Positions 1-5,892 of a DNA stretch of 6,808 nt are shown in pieces. The stretch is from Pseudomonadota bacterium. GTDB taxonomy: Bacteria > Pseudomonadota > Alphaproteobacteria > Micropepsales > Micropepsaceae. The notes beneath the pieces were generated by a model. The model was not told the origin of the DNA and ran no database searches. It worked only from the letters and a program-made list of their open reading frames with translations. The DNA is taken from assembly GCA_023427355.1 (NCBI GenBank), contig JAEZBK010000002.1, positions 1 through 6,808 of the forward strand. Direction: 5' to 3'. Each line of letters begins with the position of its first letter. The stretch's first letter is position 1. Both the position numbers and the translations under genes were made by a program.

Positions 1-7
1 ATTGTTT

Positions 8-42
8 GGGGGAAATCGGGCGGGGGGGGTGGGGGGGGGGGG
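8..42 (+). repeat. G-homopolymer tract with quadruplex pattern
   Basis: The plus strand reads G5, five other bases, G3, C, G8, T, G12. This satisfies the usual four-run quadruplex pattern with very short loops. It starts about 55 bases beyond the acpS stop, so a read-through transcript would carry the C-rich copy and the G-rich strand would be the template. No gene is visible in 1-96. Runs this long are prone to slippage and to sequencing error, and this one lies at the very edge of the window, so its exact length should not be trusted. Confidence 0.7.
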
Positions 43-53
43 CACCAAAGCGG

Positions 54-89
54 CAGGGGGCCGTCCCTGTCAAGCCGCCCGCCCGGCTT
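54..89 (-). other. two small hairpins downstream of acpS
   Basis: Just past the acpS stop, the minus-strand transcript can form a 6-bp hairpin (plus-strand arms AAGCCG 72-77 and CGGCTT 84-89, 6-base loop). A 5-bp hairpin follows (CAGGG 54-58 and CCCTG 65-69). Neither is followed by a run of U, so this is not a convincing intrinsic terminator. The two hairpins could still slow polymerase or protect the 3' end. Confidence 0.35.
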
Positions 90-96
90 TCGACAC

Positions 97-510
97 CTAG
101 TTTCCTGAATTTCCTGAAGGAATCGCCGAAATGATCACGATCGCCTGGGCATGCGGGAAATCGTCGGTGATGGTCAGGGCGATCTGCGCCCGGTGCCCCG
201 GCGGCGTGATGAGGTCCAGCCGCGCCAGCGCGCCGCCGGTGAGCCGCATGGTGGGCGCGCCCGTGGGCAGGTTCACCACGCCCATATCCTTCCAGAACAC
301 ACCATGGCTGAGGCCGGTGCCCAGCGCCTTGGCGCAGGCTTCCTTGGCGGCGAAGCGCTTCGCATAGCTGGCGGCGCGGTTGGCGCGGCGGTCGGACTTG
401 GCGCGCTCGATGTCGGTGAAGATGCGGTCGATAAAGCGGTCACCAAAACGTTCGATGCTTTTCTCGACGCGGCGAATGTCTATCAGGTCGTTTCCCAGGC
501 CGATGATCAT
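97..510 (-). CDS. acpS: holo-[acyl-carrier-protein] synthase AcpS
   Basis: This gene encodes the enzyme that moves 4'-phosphopantetheine from coenzyme A to a serine of apo-acyl carrier protein, activating it for fatty acid synthesis in the cytoplasm. The 137-residue product is of normal AcpS size. It carries both family signatures: GNDLIDI at residues 6-12, where D8 is the expected Mg ligand, and [15 protein letters not shown] from residue 52, where E57 is the second Mg ligand. The ATG at 508-510 overlaps the pdxJ stop as ATGA, so translation is probably coupled to pdxJ. In many alphaproteobacteria acpS is followed by lepB and rnc, but only 96 bases remain here and no gene begins in them. The last few residues ([10 protein letters not shown]) are low-complexity and unremarkable. 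Identification is secure. Confidence 0.96.
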   Translation of the reverse strand: MIIGLGNDLIDIRRVEKSIERFGDRFIDRIFTDIERAKSDRRANRAASYAKRFAAKEACAKALGTGLSHGVFWKDMGVVNLPTGAPTMRLTGGALARLDLITPPGHRAQIALTITDDFPHAQAIVIISAIPSGNSGN

Positions 511-1268
511 GGCGCGCGATCACCTTTCGCGTAACCAACTTCGCGGCCCGCCTCGCGCATCATGCCCTTCATGCGGGCCATGGCGTTGTTGAGGCCGACA
601 AAGACCGCCTCGCCGATCAGGAAGTGACCGATATTCAGTTCCACGACCTGCGGGATGGCGGCGATGGGCGTGACGTTCTCATAGGTCAGGCCATGACCGG
701 CATGAATCTCCAGCCCCAGCGATGCCCCATACGACGCCGCCTCGCGGATGCGCGCCAGTTCGGCCTCGCGCGCCGCGCCGGTGGCATGGGCATAGGCGCC
801 GGTATGCAGTTCGATCACCGGCGCGCCCAGCGCCTTCGCCGCATCCACCTGCGTACGATCGGCCTCGATGAAGAGCGAGACGCGGATGCCCGCTTCGGAC
901 AGTTGCGCCACCAGCGGCTTCAGCCGCGCGAACTGTCCGGCGGCGTCGATGCCGCCCTCGGTGGTGCGCTCTTCGCGCTTCTCCGGGACGATGCAGGCGG
1001 CATGGGGACGGTGCTTCAGCGCAATCGCCAGCATCTCGTCGGTGGCCGCCATTTCCAGGTTGAGCGGGATGCGCAGCCCCTTCGAGAGGCGGGCAATGTC
1101 GTTGTCGGAGATGTGGCGGCGATCCTCGCGCAGATGGGCGGTGATGCCGTCGGCCCCGGCTTCCTGCGCCAGCAGGGCGGCGCGCACCGGATCGGGATTG
1201 TCGCCGCCGCGGGCGTTCCGAACGGTGGCAACATGGTCGATGTTCACGCCGAGGCGAAGCCTAGTCAT
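507..1268 (-). CDS. pdxJ: pyridoxine 5'-phosphate synthase PdxJ
   Basis: PdxJ condenses 1-deoxy-D-xylulose 5-phosphate with 3-amino-2-oxopropyl phosphate to make pyridoxine 5'-phosphate, the ring-closing step of the DXP-dependent vitamin B6 pathway. The 253-residue TIM-barrel protein shows the family motifs in order: [15 protein letters not shown] (6-20), HLREDRRHI (45-53), NLEMA (70-74), [13 protein letters not shown] (94-106), FIEAD (133-137), ELHTGAYA (153-160), HAGHGL (189-194) and [12 protein letters not shown] (212-223). H45, E72 and H192 match the catalytic residues known from E. coli PdxJ. The start at 1266-1268 gives the canonical N-terminus [12 protein letters not shown]. No Shine-Dalgarno sequence is well placed before it: the nearest candidate, GGAAAG, ends 14 bases upstream. 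A short upstream ORF with a strong site ends on this start (see 1265-1306). The last four bases overlap acpS. Confidence 0.97.
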   Translation of the reverse strand: MTRLRLGVNIDHVATVRNARGGDNPDPVRAALLAQEAGADGITAHLREDRRHISDNDIARLSKGLRIPLNLEMAATDEMLAIALKHRPHAACIVPEKREERTTEGGIDAAGQFARLKPLVAQLSEAGIRVSLFIEADRTQVDAAKALGAPVIELHTGAYAHATGAAREAELARIREAASYGASLGLEIHAGHGLTYENVTPIAAIPQVVELNIGHFLIGEAVFVGLNNAMARMKGMMREAGREVGYAKGDRAP

Positions 1269-1306
1269 TTGAAGTCGCTGAACTTTCCAAATGTTCGTTT
1301 GTCCAT
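1265..1306 (-). CDS. possible 13-codon leader ORF coupled to pdxJ
   Basis: An ATG at 1304-1306 opens a 13-codon frame, [13 protein letters not shown], whose TGA (1265-1267) overlaps the pdxJ ATG (1266-1268) as ATGA. GGAGG at 1313-1317 lies six bases before the ATG, an ideal Shine-Dalgarno placement, whereas pdxJ itself has none in range. The arrangement suggests that ribosomes load at the leader and reinitiate at pdxJ, as they probably do again at the pdxJ-acpS ATGA overlap. The peptide has no run of a single regulatory amino acid, although it holds three Phe and three Lys in 13 residues, so classical attenuation is not indicated. That it is translated is inference from the sequence only. Confidence 0.42.
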   Translation of the reverse strand: MDKRTFGKFSDFK

Positions 1307-1311
1307 TTCGG

Positions 1312-1330
1312 CCCTCCCCCCCTCCCCCCC
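1312..1330 (-). promoter_or_regulatory. G-rich leader tract with embedded Shine-Dalgarno
   Basis: On the minus (coding) strand this reads G7-A-G7-A-G3. Each G7 can supply two G3 runs, so the leader RNA could fold as a G-quadruplex with one-base loops. The 3' end of the tract is also the GGAGG that would serve the leader ORF before pdxJ. Folding and ribosome binding would then compete. This mechanism is an inference; the sequence overlap is directly visible. Confidence 0.45.
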
Positions 1331-1428
1331 TCAGCGGGGCGGAACCGGCGGGGTGAGCCGTCCGATATGGGCATCCTAGCCCAAGCCGGCAAGGCGGACA
1401 GCCGCGCGCCGGACAGATGCGCCGTGCG

Positions 1429-1710
1429 TCAGGCGAAGGCCCGGCCTGCGATCAGCAGGATGGTGAGAAGGGCATAGGGCATGGCGACCGATGTCATCAC
1501 CAGCGCCACGGTGGCGGGGCCGGGTGTGCGCGCGTTCAGCAGGCCGAAAGCCCAGGCCAGCCCCAGATTGATGGCGATGGGCACGCCCTGGTTCACCGCC
1601 AGCCCGGTATGGATGGAGCCCGCAGTGAACAGATGCGGCGCGGCTGTCCACCACGCAAAGGTCAGGATGATGCACAGGACGATCCAGAGCAGGAAACGGA
1701 TGCGCGACAT
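1429..1710 (-). CDS. small hydrophobic membrane protein, unrecognised
   Basis: I do not recognise this 93-residue protein. It is strongly hydrophobic, with probable membrane helices near residues 6-24, 42-60 and 66-90. The short links hold [14 protein letters not shown] (23-36) and NARTPGPA (59-66). The basic start (MSRIR) followed by a helix suggests that the N-terminus faces the cytoplasm. Its ATG lies three bases after the ynfA stop, so the two are almost certainly cotranscribed and possibly translationally coupled. That spacing, and the frame running cleanly to a TGA, are the main reasons to accept it as a gene. It is followed by 160 bases before pdxJ with no evident terminator. It could be a partner of the YnfA-type protein or an independent passenger; no function can be assigned. 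Confidence 0.72.
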   Translation of the reverse strand: MSRIRFLLWIVLCIILTFAWWTAAPHLFTAGSIHTGLAVNQGVPIAINLGLAWAFGLLNARTPGPATVALVMTSVAMPYALLTILLIAGRAFA

Positions 1711-1713
1711 GGG

Positions 1714-2061
1714 TCAGCCTGTGAGGGTGCGGGGTGCGAAGAGGATCACCGCCATGCCGATGAGGCAAATGGCGGCGCCGATGATGTCCCAGCGGTCGGG
1801 CGCATGGCCTTCCACCAGCCAGCCCCAGATGAGCGCGGCGGCGATATAGATGCCGCCGTAAGCCGCATAGGCGCGGCCCGCCAGCGGCGAATCCACCAGC
1901 GTCAGCAGCCAGGCGAACAGCGCCAGAGCGATCACGCCGGGGATCAGCCAGAGCGCGGATTTGCCCAGGCGCAGCCACGCCCAGAAGGCGAAGCATCCTG
2001 TGATCTCGCAGACAGCGGCGGCGGCGAAGGCGGCGAGCGAGGTGGCGAGGCCGGAGGTCAT
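1714..2061 (-). CDS. ynfA: YnfA/UPF0060 family small membrane protein
   Basis: This is a 115-residue inner-membrane protein of the YnfA (UPF0060) family, related to small multidrug resistance transporters. Family members have four membrane helices and are thought to act as dimeric exporters of toxic cations; the substrate here is unknown. Visible helices lie at about 6-27, 35-54, 68-83 and 92-109. Signatures include [13 protein letters not shown] (18-30), with E19 at the position of the conserved membrane glutamate, and [16 protein letters not shown] (62-77). The start at 2059-2061 gives the usual family length and has GGAAGG a few bases upstream. An ATG 33 bases further upstream would put that site inside the coding region and add residues absent from relatives. 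The gene sits between a REP-like pair and an unrecognised membrane protein, inside a block that is usually purely biosynthetic. Confidence 0.92.
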   Translation of the reverse strand: MTSGLATSLAAFAAAAVCEITGCFAFWAWLRLGKSALWLIPGVIALALFAWLLTLVDSPLAGRAYAAYGGIYIAAALIWGWLVEGHAPDRWDIIGAAICLIGMAVILFAPRTLTG

Positions 2062-2121
2062 GCGCCTTCCTACCACACAAGCCCGCGCTATCACGCGCAG
2101 AAACGGGCGGCGAGCATGTCC

Positions 2122-2146
2122 TCACCCTTCGACAGGCTCAGGGTGA
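2122..2146. repeat. REP-like palindrome, copy 1
   Basis: An imperfect palindrome with 7-bp arms TCACCCT (2122-2128) and AGGGTGA (2140-2146) around TCGACAGGCTC. The core CCCTTCGACAGGCTCAGGG is, from general knowledge, a very common intergenic element in many alphaproteobacterial and other proteobacterial genomes. It lies about 60 bases upstream of ynfA and could fold in either transcript. There is no U tract, so it is not an intrinsic terminator by itself. Confidence 0.75.
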
Positions 2147-2178
2147 AGATGGGGAAACACCGGAAGCGGGTCGCCCCC

Positions 2179-2205
2179 CTCACCCTTCGACGGGCTCAGG
2201 GTGAG
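2179..2205. repeat. REP-like palindrome, copy 2
   Basis: Second copy, in the same orientation, with 8-bp arms CTCACCCT (2179-2186) and AGGGTGAG (2198-2205). It differs from copy 1 in the loop by a single A/G change (GACGGGCTC versus GACAGGCTC). The copies are offset by 58 bases and separated by unrelated sequence. This copy begins about 10 bases beyond the pyrE stop, where a 3' stem-loop could stabilise the pyrE message or reduce read-through into ynfA. Confidence 0.75.
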
Positions 2206-2215
2206 GATATGGGTG

Positions 2216-2797
2216 TCAGAGCCCGCGCGAGCCGGGCTTGACGGCCTTGGTGTTGCGCAGATGCGGCGGCAGCTTGTCCGCAGGCCAGGCCTGCACCTTC
2301 CATTCGGCCAGTGCGATCAGCGGCACGCCGACCTTGGCCTTGCCGGCGCTGCGGTCAATGAGACAGGCCGCGGCCACGACCTTGGCGCCGGTTTTCTTGA
2401 TGGCGGCGATACATTCGCGCGAGGAGACGCCGGTGGAGACGATGTCTTCGACCATCAGCACCTTCTGGCCCTTCTTGAGGGTGAAGTTGCGGCGGAGCTG
2501 GAATTGGCCATCCACCCGTTCGACATACATGGCGGGCAGGCCCATCTGGCGGCCCATCTCGTAGCCCGGCACGATGCCGCCGATGGCGGGGGAGACGATG
2601 GCGGTGATCTCGTCAGGGATTTCGGCCTTCACCTTGGCGGCCAGCGCCTTGCAGAGCCTGGCGGTGCGTTTGGCGTCCTGGAAGACCAGCGCCTTCTGCA
2701 GGAACTTGTCGGAGTGCAGGCCGGAGGAGAGGATGAAATGGCCTTCGAGCAGCGCCCCGGCCTTTTTGAATTCGTTGAGAACCTGTTCGACTTTCAT
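2216..2797 (-). CDS. pyrE: orotate phosphoribosyltransferase PyrE
   Basis: PyrE joins orotate to PRPP to give orotidine 5'-phosphate and pyrophosphate, the fifth step of UMP synthesis, as a cytoplasmic dimer. The 193-residue protein has the N-terminal hood segment HFILSSGLHSDKFLQK (20-35), the core VSPAIGGIVPGYEMGR (68-83), the flexible-loop region around ERVDGQFQLRRNF (93-105), and the PRPP-binding loop VLMVEDIVSTGVSS (113-126) with its acidic pair E117-D118. The length fits the family. The ATG at 2795-2797 has only a poor Shine-Dalgarno (GGGACAAGCGG precedes it). rel lies 159 bases upstream with no strong terminator between, so cotranscription with rel is possible but not shown. The REP-like copy at 2179-2205 follows the stop. 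Confidence 0.96.
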   Translation of the reverse strand: MKVEQVLNEFKKAGALLEGHFILSSGLHSDKFLQKALVFQDAKRTARLCKALAAKVKAEIPDEITAIVSPAIGGIVPGYEMGRQMGLPAMYVERVDGQFQLRRNFTLKKGQKVLMVEDIVSTGVSSRECIAAIKKTGAKVVAAACLIDRSAGKAKVGVPLIALAEWKVQAWPADKLPPHLRNTKAVKPGSRGL

Positions 2798-2870
2798 CCG
2801 CTTGTCCCATTTCCAGCATGGCCGACCTTCAAGGCGGTCATCTTCTGCTCGTATTCCACGAAGTGGGATG

Positions 2871-2887
2871 GGCGGGTCAAGCCCGCC
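2871..2887. repeat. inverted repeat between rel and pyrE
   Basis: GGCGGG (2871-2876) and CCCGCC (2882-2887) form a perfect 6-bp stem around TCAAG. The motif CGGGTCAAGCCCG is one I recognise as a frequent intergenic palindrome in alphaproteobacterial genomes, which favours a dispersed repeat over a dedicated regulator. Nearby, CCCCG (2931-2935) and CGGGG (2941-2945) make another short hairpin just after the rel stop. Neither has a U tract on the minus-strand transcript. The rest of the 159-base gap (2798-2956) shows nothing else I can name. Confidence 0.5.
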
Positions 2888-2956
2888 AATGGTGAGGATG
2901 GGGGAATAAGCGCGGCGTTGGATGGGCCGCCCCCGTGAACCGGGGAGGAAAAAGAA

Positions 2957-5197
2957 TTACGCGGCTTCGGCTTCGCGGACGCGGTCCACCATCTCCACCG
3001 CGTCGGTGACGCGCAGGGCCCCCAGGATGTTCTGCAGGTGGGCGACGTCGCGCACTTCGACATCCATGATGAACTCGAAGAAGAGCGGGTTGCGGCTGGT
3101 GATCTTGAGATTGAAGATGTTGGCGCCATTGTTGGCGATGGCCGCCAGCGCCGCCGCCAGCGAGCCGGGGGCATTCTTCATCCGCACCAGGATGCGGGCC
3201 ACCGACAGGCCGGCGTCTGCCGCGCCCTGCCCCCAGGTGACGTCCAGCCAGTCCTGCATGTCATGGGCCTTGTCCAGCTCGGCGCAGTCGATGGTGTGGA
3301 TCACCGTGCCCTGGCCGGGGGTGATGAGACCCACGATGCGGTCGCCCGGCAGCGGGTGGCAGCACTGGCCCAGCGTGTAGGAGATGCCTTCGGTCAGGCC
3401 CCGGATCGAGATGGGCTTGACCCCGCCGGTGCCGCCCAGCCCGGCGCCGCTGCTGCGCCGGGGCTTGTCGCCCCGCTTCAGTTCGGGGAAGACGGCTTCG
3501 AGCACCTCGTGGCCGCGCAGGGCGCCACGGCCGACATCGGCGTAAACATCCTCCGGCGTCTTGAGGCGCAGCTTCTTCGCCACCTCCTCCATGGCCTTTT
3601 CGGTGAGGGGGCGGTTCTCGTCGGCGAAGACCTTTTCCAGCACCTTCTCGCCGAACTTCACATGCTCGCCCCGCTGCGCCTGGCGCAGGAAGCGGCGGAT
3701 CTCGGCCCGGGCGCGGGCGGTGACCACGAACTGCTCCCACATGGGGGACGGGGTGGCGTCGGGGGTGGTGATGATGTCCACCTGTTCGCCGTTCTTGAGC
3801 GGGGTATGGAGGGCAACGTGATGCCCGTTAACTTTGGCCCCGACCGCCGTGTTGCCCAGGTCGGTATGGACGGCGTAGGCGAAATCTATGGGGGTCGCGC
3901 CGCGCGGAAGGCTGATGAGCGAGCCCTTGGGCGTGAAGCAGAAAACCATGTCCTGATAAAGGGCTAGCTTGGAATGTTCGAGTGCTTCTTCAGCACTGTC
4001 ACCCTTTTCCAGCAGGTCCACCATGTCGCGCAGCCAGCCATAGGTGGCGCTGTCGGGCGAACCCTGGTCGGGCACCCGCTCGCGGTAGCGCCAGTGGGCG
4101 GCCACGCCCCGCTCGGCGATGTCGTGCATGTCCTGGGTGCGGATCTGGATTTCGACCCGCTGCTTTTCGGGGCCATAGACCGTGGTGTGGATCGAGCGGT
4201 AGCCGTTGGGCTTGGGGGTCGAGATGAAGTCCTTGAACCGCTCGGGCACCATCTGCCAGTTGGTGTGGATGATGCCCAGCGCCCGGTAGCAGTCGGCGGT
4301 CGAGGCCAGGATCACCCGGAAGCCGAAGATGTCGGAGAGCTGCTCGAAGGAGAGCTTCTTGGTCTGCAGCTTGCGCCAGATCGAGAAGGGCCGCTTGGCC
4401 CGGCCATAGACCCAGGCCTCCAGGCCCTCCTCGGCCAGCTTGCGCTTGATCTGGTCGGCGATGCGCCCGACCCGGTCGCCGCTCTGCATGTCGAGGCGGG
4501 CGAAATGGGTGACGATGGAGTTGCGCGCCTCCGGATCCATCTCGGCGAAGGCCAGATCCTCGAGCTCCTCGCGCATGTTCTGCATGCCGATGCGCCCGGC
4601 CAGCGGGGCATAGATGTCCACCGTTTCCTGAGCGATGCGGCGGCGCTTCTCGGGCTTTTCGATGTAGCCAAGGGTGCGCATGTTGTGCAACCGGTCCGCG
4701 AGTTTCACCAGCAACACCCGGTTGTCGCCGGTGATTGCCAGCATCAACTTGCGGAAATTCTCGGCCTGCTTGGTGCGCTCGGAGAAGAGTTCGAGCTTGG
4801 ACAGCTTGGTGACGCCATCCACCAGGCCGGCAATCTCGTCACCGAACTTTTCCTTGATGTCCTCGTAGGTTACGAGCGTGTCTTCAATCGTGTCGTGAAG
4901 CAGCGCCGTGGCGATGGTGGCCACGTCGAGCTTCAGGTCGGTGAGGATGGCGGCGACTTCGAGGGGGTGGGCGAAGTACGGGTCGCCCGAGGCGCGGAAC
5001 TGCTTGCCGTGCGCCGTCATGGCGTAGACATAGGCCTTGTTAAGGACCGCTTCGTCGGCACCCGGATCATAGGCCAGCACCCGTTCCACCAGGTCGGTCT
5101 GGCGCATGAGCTTGCGCCGCCCGAGACTGGGCGGGGACGGCTTCGGGGCGGCGGGCGGGGATGCCTCTGCCGCGTCACGGGCCTCGTGGGTGCTCAT
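2957..5197 (-). CDS. rel: bifunctional (p)ppGpp synthetase/hydrolase Rel
   Basis: A long RelA/SpoT homologue that makes (p)ppGpp from GTP or GDP plus ATP and also hydrolyses it, setting the stringent response. The 746 residues show the HD hydrolase domain intact: HPLE at 77-80, HDTIED at 101-106, LADRLHNM at 166-173. The synthetase domain is also intact: YGRAKRP 264-270, DIFGFRV 289-295, KPNGYRSIHTTV 329-340, VEIQIRT 348-354. RFKD at 320-323 is the RXKD form typical of bifunctional enzymes, not the acidic form of synthesis-only RelA. A TGS domain (about 416-478), the conserved QCCHPLPGDRI segment (611-621) and a C-terminal ACT domain (about 666-739) follow. The first 30 residues are a Pro/Ala-rich extension; M31 (ATG at 5105-5107, MRQTDLVERV) matches the usual family start and is an alternative. 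Neither start has a clear Shine-Dalgarno. Also called relA, spoT or rsh. Confidence 0.96.
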   Translation of the reverse strand: MSTHEARDAAEASPPAAPKPSPPSLGRRKLMRQTDLVERVLAYDPGADEAVLNKAYVYAMTAHGKQFRASGDPYFAHPLEVAAILTDLKLDVATIATALLHDTIEDTLVTYEDIKEKFGDEIAGLVDGVTKLSKLELFSERTKQAENFRKLMLAITGDNRVLLVKLADRLHNMRTLGYIEKPEKRRRIAQETVDIYAPLAGRIGMQNMREELEDLAFAEMDPEARNSIVTHFARLDMQSGDRVGRIADQIKRKLAEEGLEAWVYGRAKRPFSIWRKLQTKKLSFEQLSDIFGFRVILASTADCYRALGIIHTNWQMVPERFKDFISTPKPNGYRSIHTTVYGPEKQRVEIQIRTQDMHDIAERGVAAHWRYRERVPDQGSPDSATYGWLRDMVDLLEKGDSAEEALEHSKLALYQDMVFCFTPKGSLISLPRGATPIDFAYAVHTDLGNTAVGAKVNGHHVALHTPLKNGEQVDIITTPDATPSPMWEQFVVTARARAEIRRFLRQAQRGEHVKFGEKVLEKVFADENRPLTEKAMEEVAKKLRLKTPEDVYADVGRGALRGHEVLEAVFPELKRGDKPRRSSGAGLGGTGGVKPISIRGLTEGISYTLGQCCHPLPGDRIVGLITPGQGTVIHTIDCAELDKAHDMQDWLDVTWGQGAADAGLSVARILVRMKNAPGSLAAALAAIANNGANIFNLKITSRNPLFFEFIMDVEVRDVAHLQNILGALRVTDAVEMVDRVREAEAA

Positions 5198-5204
5198 GCC
5201 CGCA

Positions 5205-5233
5205 AATATAGGCGCAGAAACCGGAAAGCAGAA
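5205..5233 (-). promoter_or_regulatory. candidate rel promoter
   Basis: Between the rpoZ terminator and the rel start, the minus strand carries TATATT (5205-5210), a good -10 element. A weak -35-like TTCTGC (5228-5233) lies exactly 17 bases upstream. Transcription would begin near 5197-5199, at or within a base or two of the rel ATG, giving a leaderless message. That would agree with the lack of a ribosome binding site. Promoter calls in GC-rich DNA are unreliable, although this AT-rich hexamer stands out locally. Confidence 0.38.
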
Positions 5234-5247
5234 ATGAACCGGACAAC

Positions 5248-5277
5248 AAAAAAGCCGGAGAATATCTCCGGCTTTTT
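5248..5277 (-). terminator. intrinsic terminator of rpoZ, bidirectional
   Basis: GCCGGAG (5254-5260) and CTCCGGC (5266-5272) make a perfect 7-bp GC-rich stem around AATAT. The stem is flanked by A6 on the left and T5 on the right, so the minus-strand transcript ends in U6 directly after the stem. It lies 27 bases beyond the rpoZ stop. Symmetry lets it work in both directions. It separates rpoZ from rel transcriptionally. Confidence 0.92.
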
Positions 5278-5304
5278 CGAAATGTCAGGCGGGACTGCCC
5301 TGCA

Positions 5305-5688
5305 CTACTCTTCGTAGTCGCCTTCCGGCTCCGGCTGGGGCTCGGCGCGGCGCTGGGCTTCGGAGGTGAGCGCGCGCAGCAGCTCTTCCTCGGTGATGGC
5401 GCGATGGGCGGCGTCTTCGCGCTCGTCCACCTCGGGGCGGGCCTCCTCCGGCTCGTCCACCTCGGCATGCTTTTGCAGCGAACGGATATAGTCTTCCTTC
5501 GCCTCGTCGGGCTTGATCAGCTTGGCGGCGATCTCGCGCAGGGCGACCACCGGGTTCTTGTCGCGGTCGCGTTCCAGCATCGGCTCGGCGCCGCCCGACA
5601 ACTGGCGGGCGCGGAAGCCGGCGGTCAGGACCAGGTCGAAGCGGTTGGGAATCTTGTCGACGCAGTCTTCGACGGTGACGCGGGCCAT
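5305..5688 (-). CDS. rpoZ: RNA polymerase omega subunit RpoZ
   Basis: Omega is the small subunit that helps fold and hold the beta' subunit of RNA polymerase and, in proteobacteria, forms part of one ppGpp binding site. The 127-residue product begins [20 protein letters not shown], the standard omega N-terminus, followed by [11 protein letters not shown] (23-33) and [10 protein letters not shown] (45-54). The rest is a long, highly charged, Glu-rich tail that is longer than in enterobacterial omega but common in alphaproteobacteria. The ATG at 5686-5688 has AGAGGA six bases upstream, which settles the start; an upstream in-frame ATG at 5784 would add 32 residues foreign to the family. Its placement next to rel, the ppGpp enzyme, is a conserved and functionally sensible neighbourhood. 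A strong terminator follows. Confidence 0.96.
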   Translation of the reverse strand: MARVTVEDCVDKIPNRFDLVLTAGFRARQLSGGAEPMLERDRDKNPVVALREIAAKLIKPDEAKEDYIRSLQKHAEVDEPEEARPEVDEREDAAHRAITEEELLRALTSEAQRRAEPQPEPEGDYEE

Positions 5689-5752
5689 GAAAATTCCTCT
5701 ACACGCAAAAGGGGTTACGGCCGCGGGAACGGCGGCAGTCAGGGCGGCGGAA

Positions 5753-5779
5753 ACTATACAATAGGCCGCGCCGCCGCAA
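5753..5779 (-). promoter_or_regulatory. candidate rpoZ promoter
   Basis: The minus strand has TATAGT (5753-5758) as a possible -10 and TTGCGG (5774-5779) as a possible -35. The spacer is 15 bases, shorter than ideal. Transcription would start about 60 bases before rpoZ. The divergent gap 5689-5892 must also hold the promoter for the plus-strand cupin gene. There I see only scattered TATA-like words (for example 5812-5817) without a matching -35, and a 5-bp GCCGG/CCGGC hairpin at 5834-5846 in the presumed leader. Confidence 0.3.
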
Positions 5780-5892
5780 GGCACGTCCTATACGTCCGGC
5801 GCAGGGCAGGATATAGGGATTCGGGAAGAAAAAGCCGGAAACCGGCAAGTTCCGCCCCGCCTGGGGCCGTTCGTCGAGAAAAGGGAAGAAGC

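Noticed and set aside
54..89. Intrinsic terminator after acpS
   Set aside because: Hairpins are short and not followed by a U run on the minus-strand transcript; kept only as hairpins.
624..1379. 251-codon plus-strand open frame
   Set aside because: Antisense to pdxJ, which is fully supported by catalytic motifs.
1269..1428. Promoter for pdxJ (TAGGAT- or CATATC-like hexamers with 17-base spacers)
   Set aside because: Both candidate pairs match the consensus poorly, and I could not choose between them or exclude read-through from the upstream membrane genes.
1376..2241. Long frames on both strands across the ynfA region (minus 1376-2125, plus 1417-2241)
   Set aside because: They overlap two better genes whose translations have proper membrane helices and, for ynfA, family signatures. 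The long frames are Arg/Pro/Gly-rich shadows.
3038..3967. 309-codon plus-strand open frame
   Set aside because: Antisense to the C-terminal half of rel. Composition is Gly/Ala/Arg/His-rich shadow sequence without motifs.
3974..5317. 447-codon plus-strand open frame
   Set aside because: It lies antisense to rel, whose domains and motifs are intact. Long antisense frames are expected in GC-rich coding DNA, and the translation shows no recognisable domain.
5689..5784. Upstream extension of rpoZ to an earlier ATG
   Set aside because: It would place the good Shine-Dalgarno (AGAGGA) inside the coding region and add 32 residues not seen in omega subunits.
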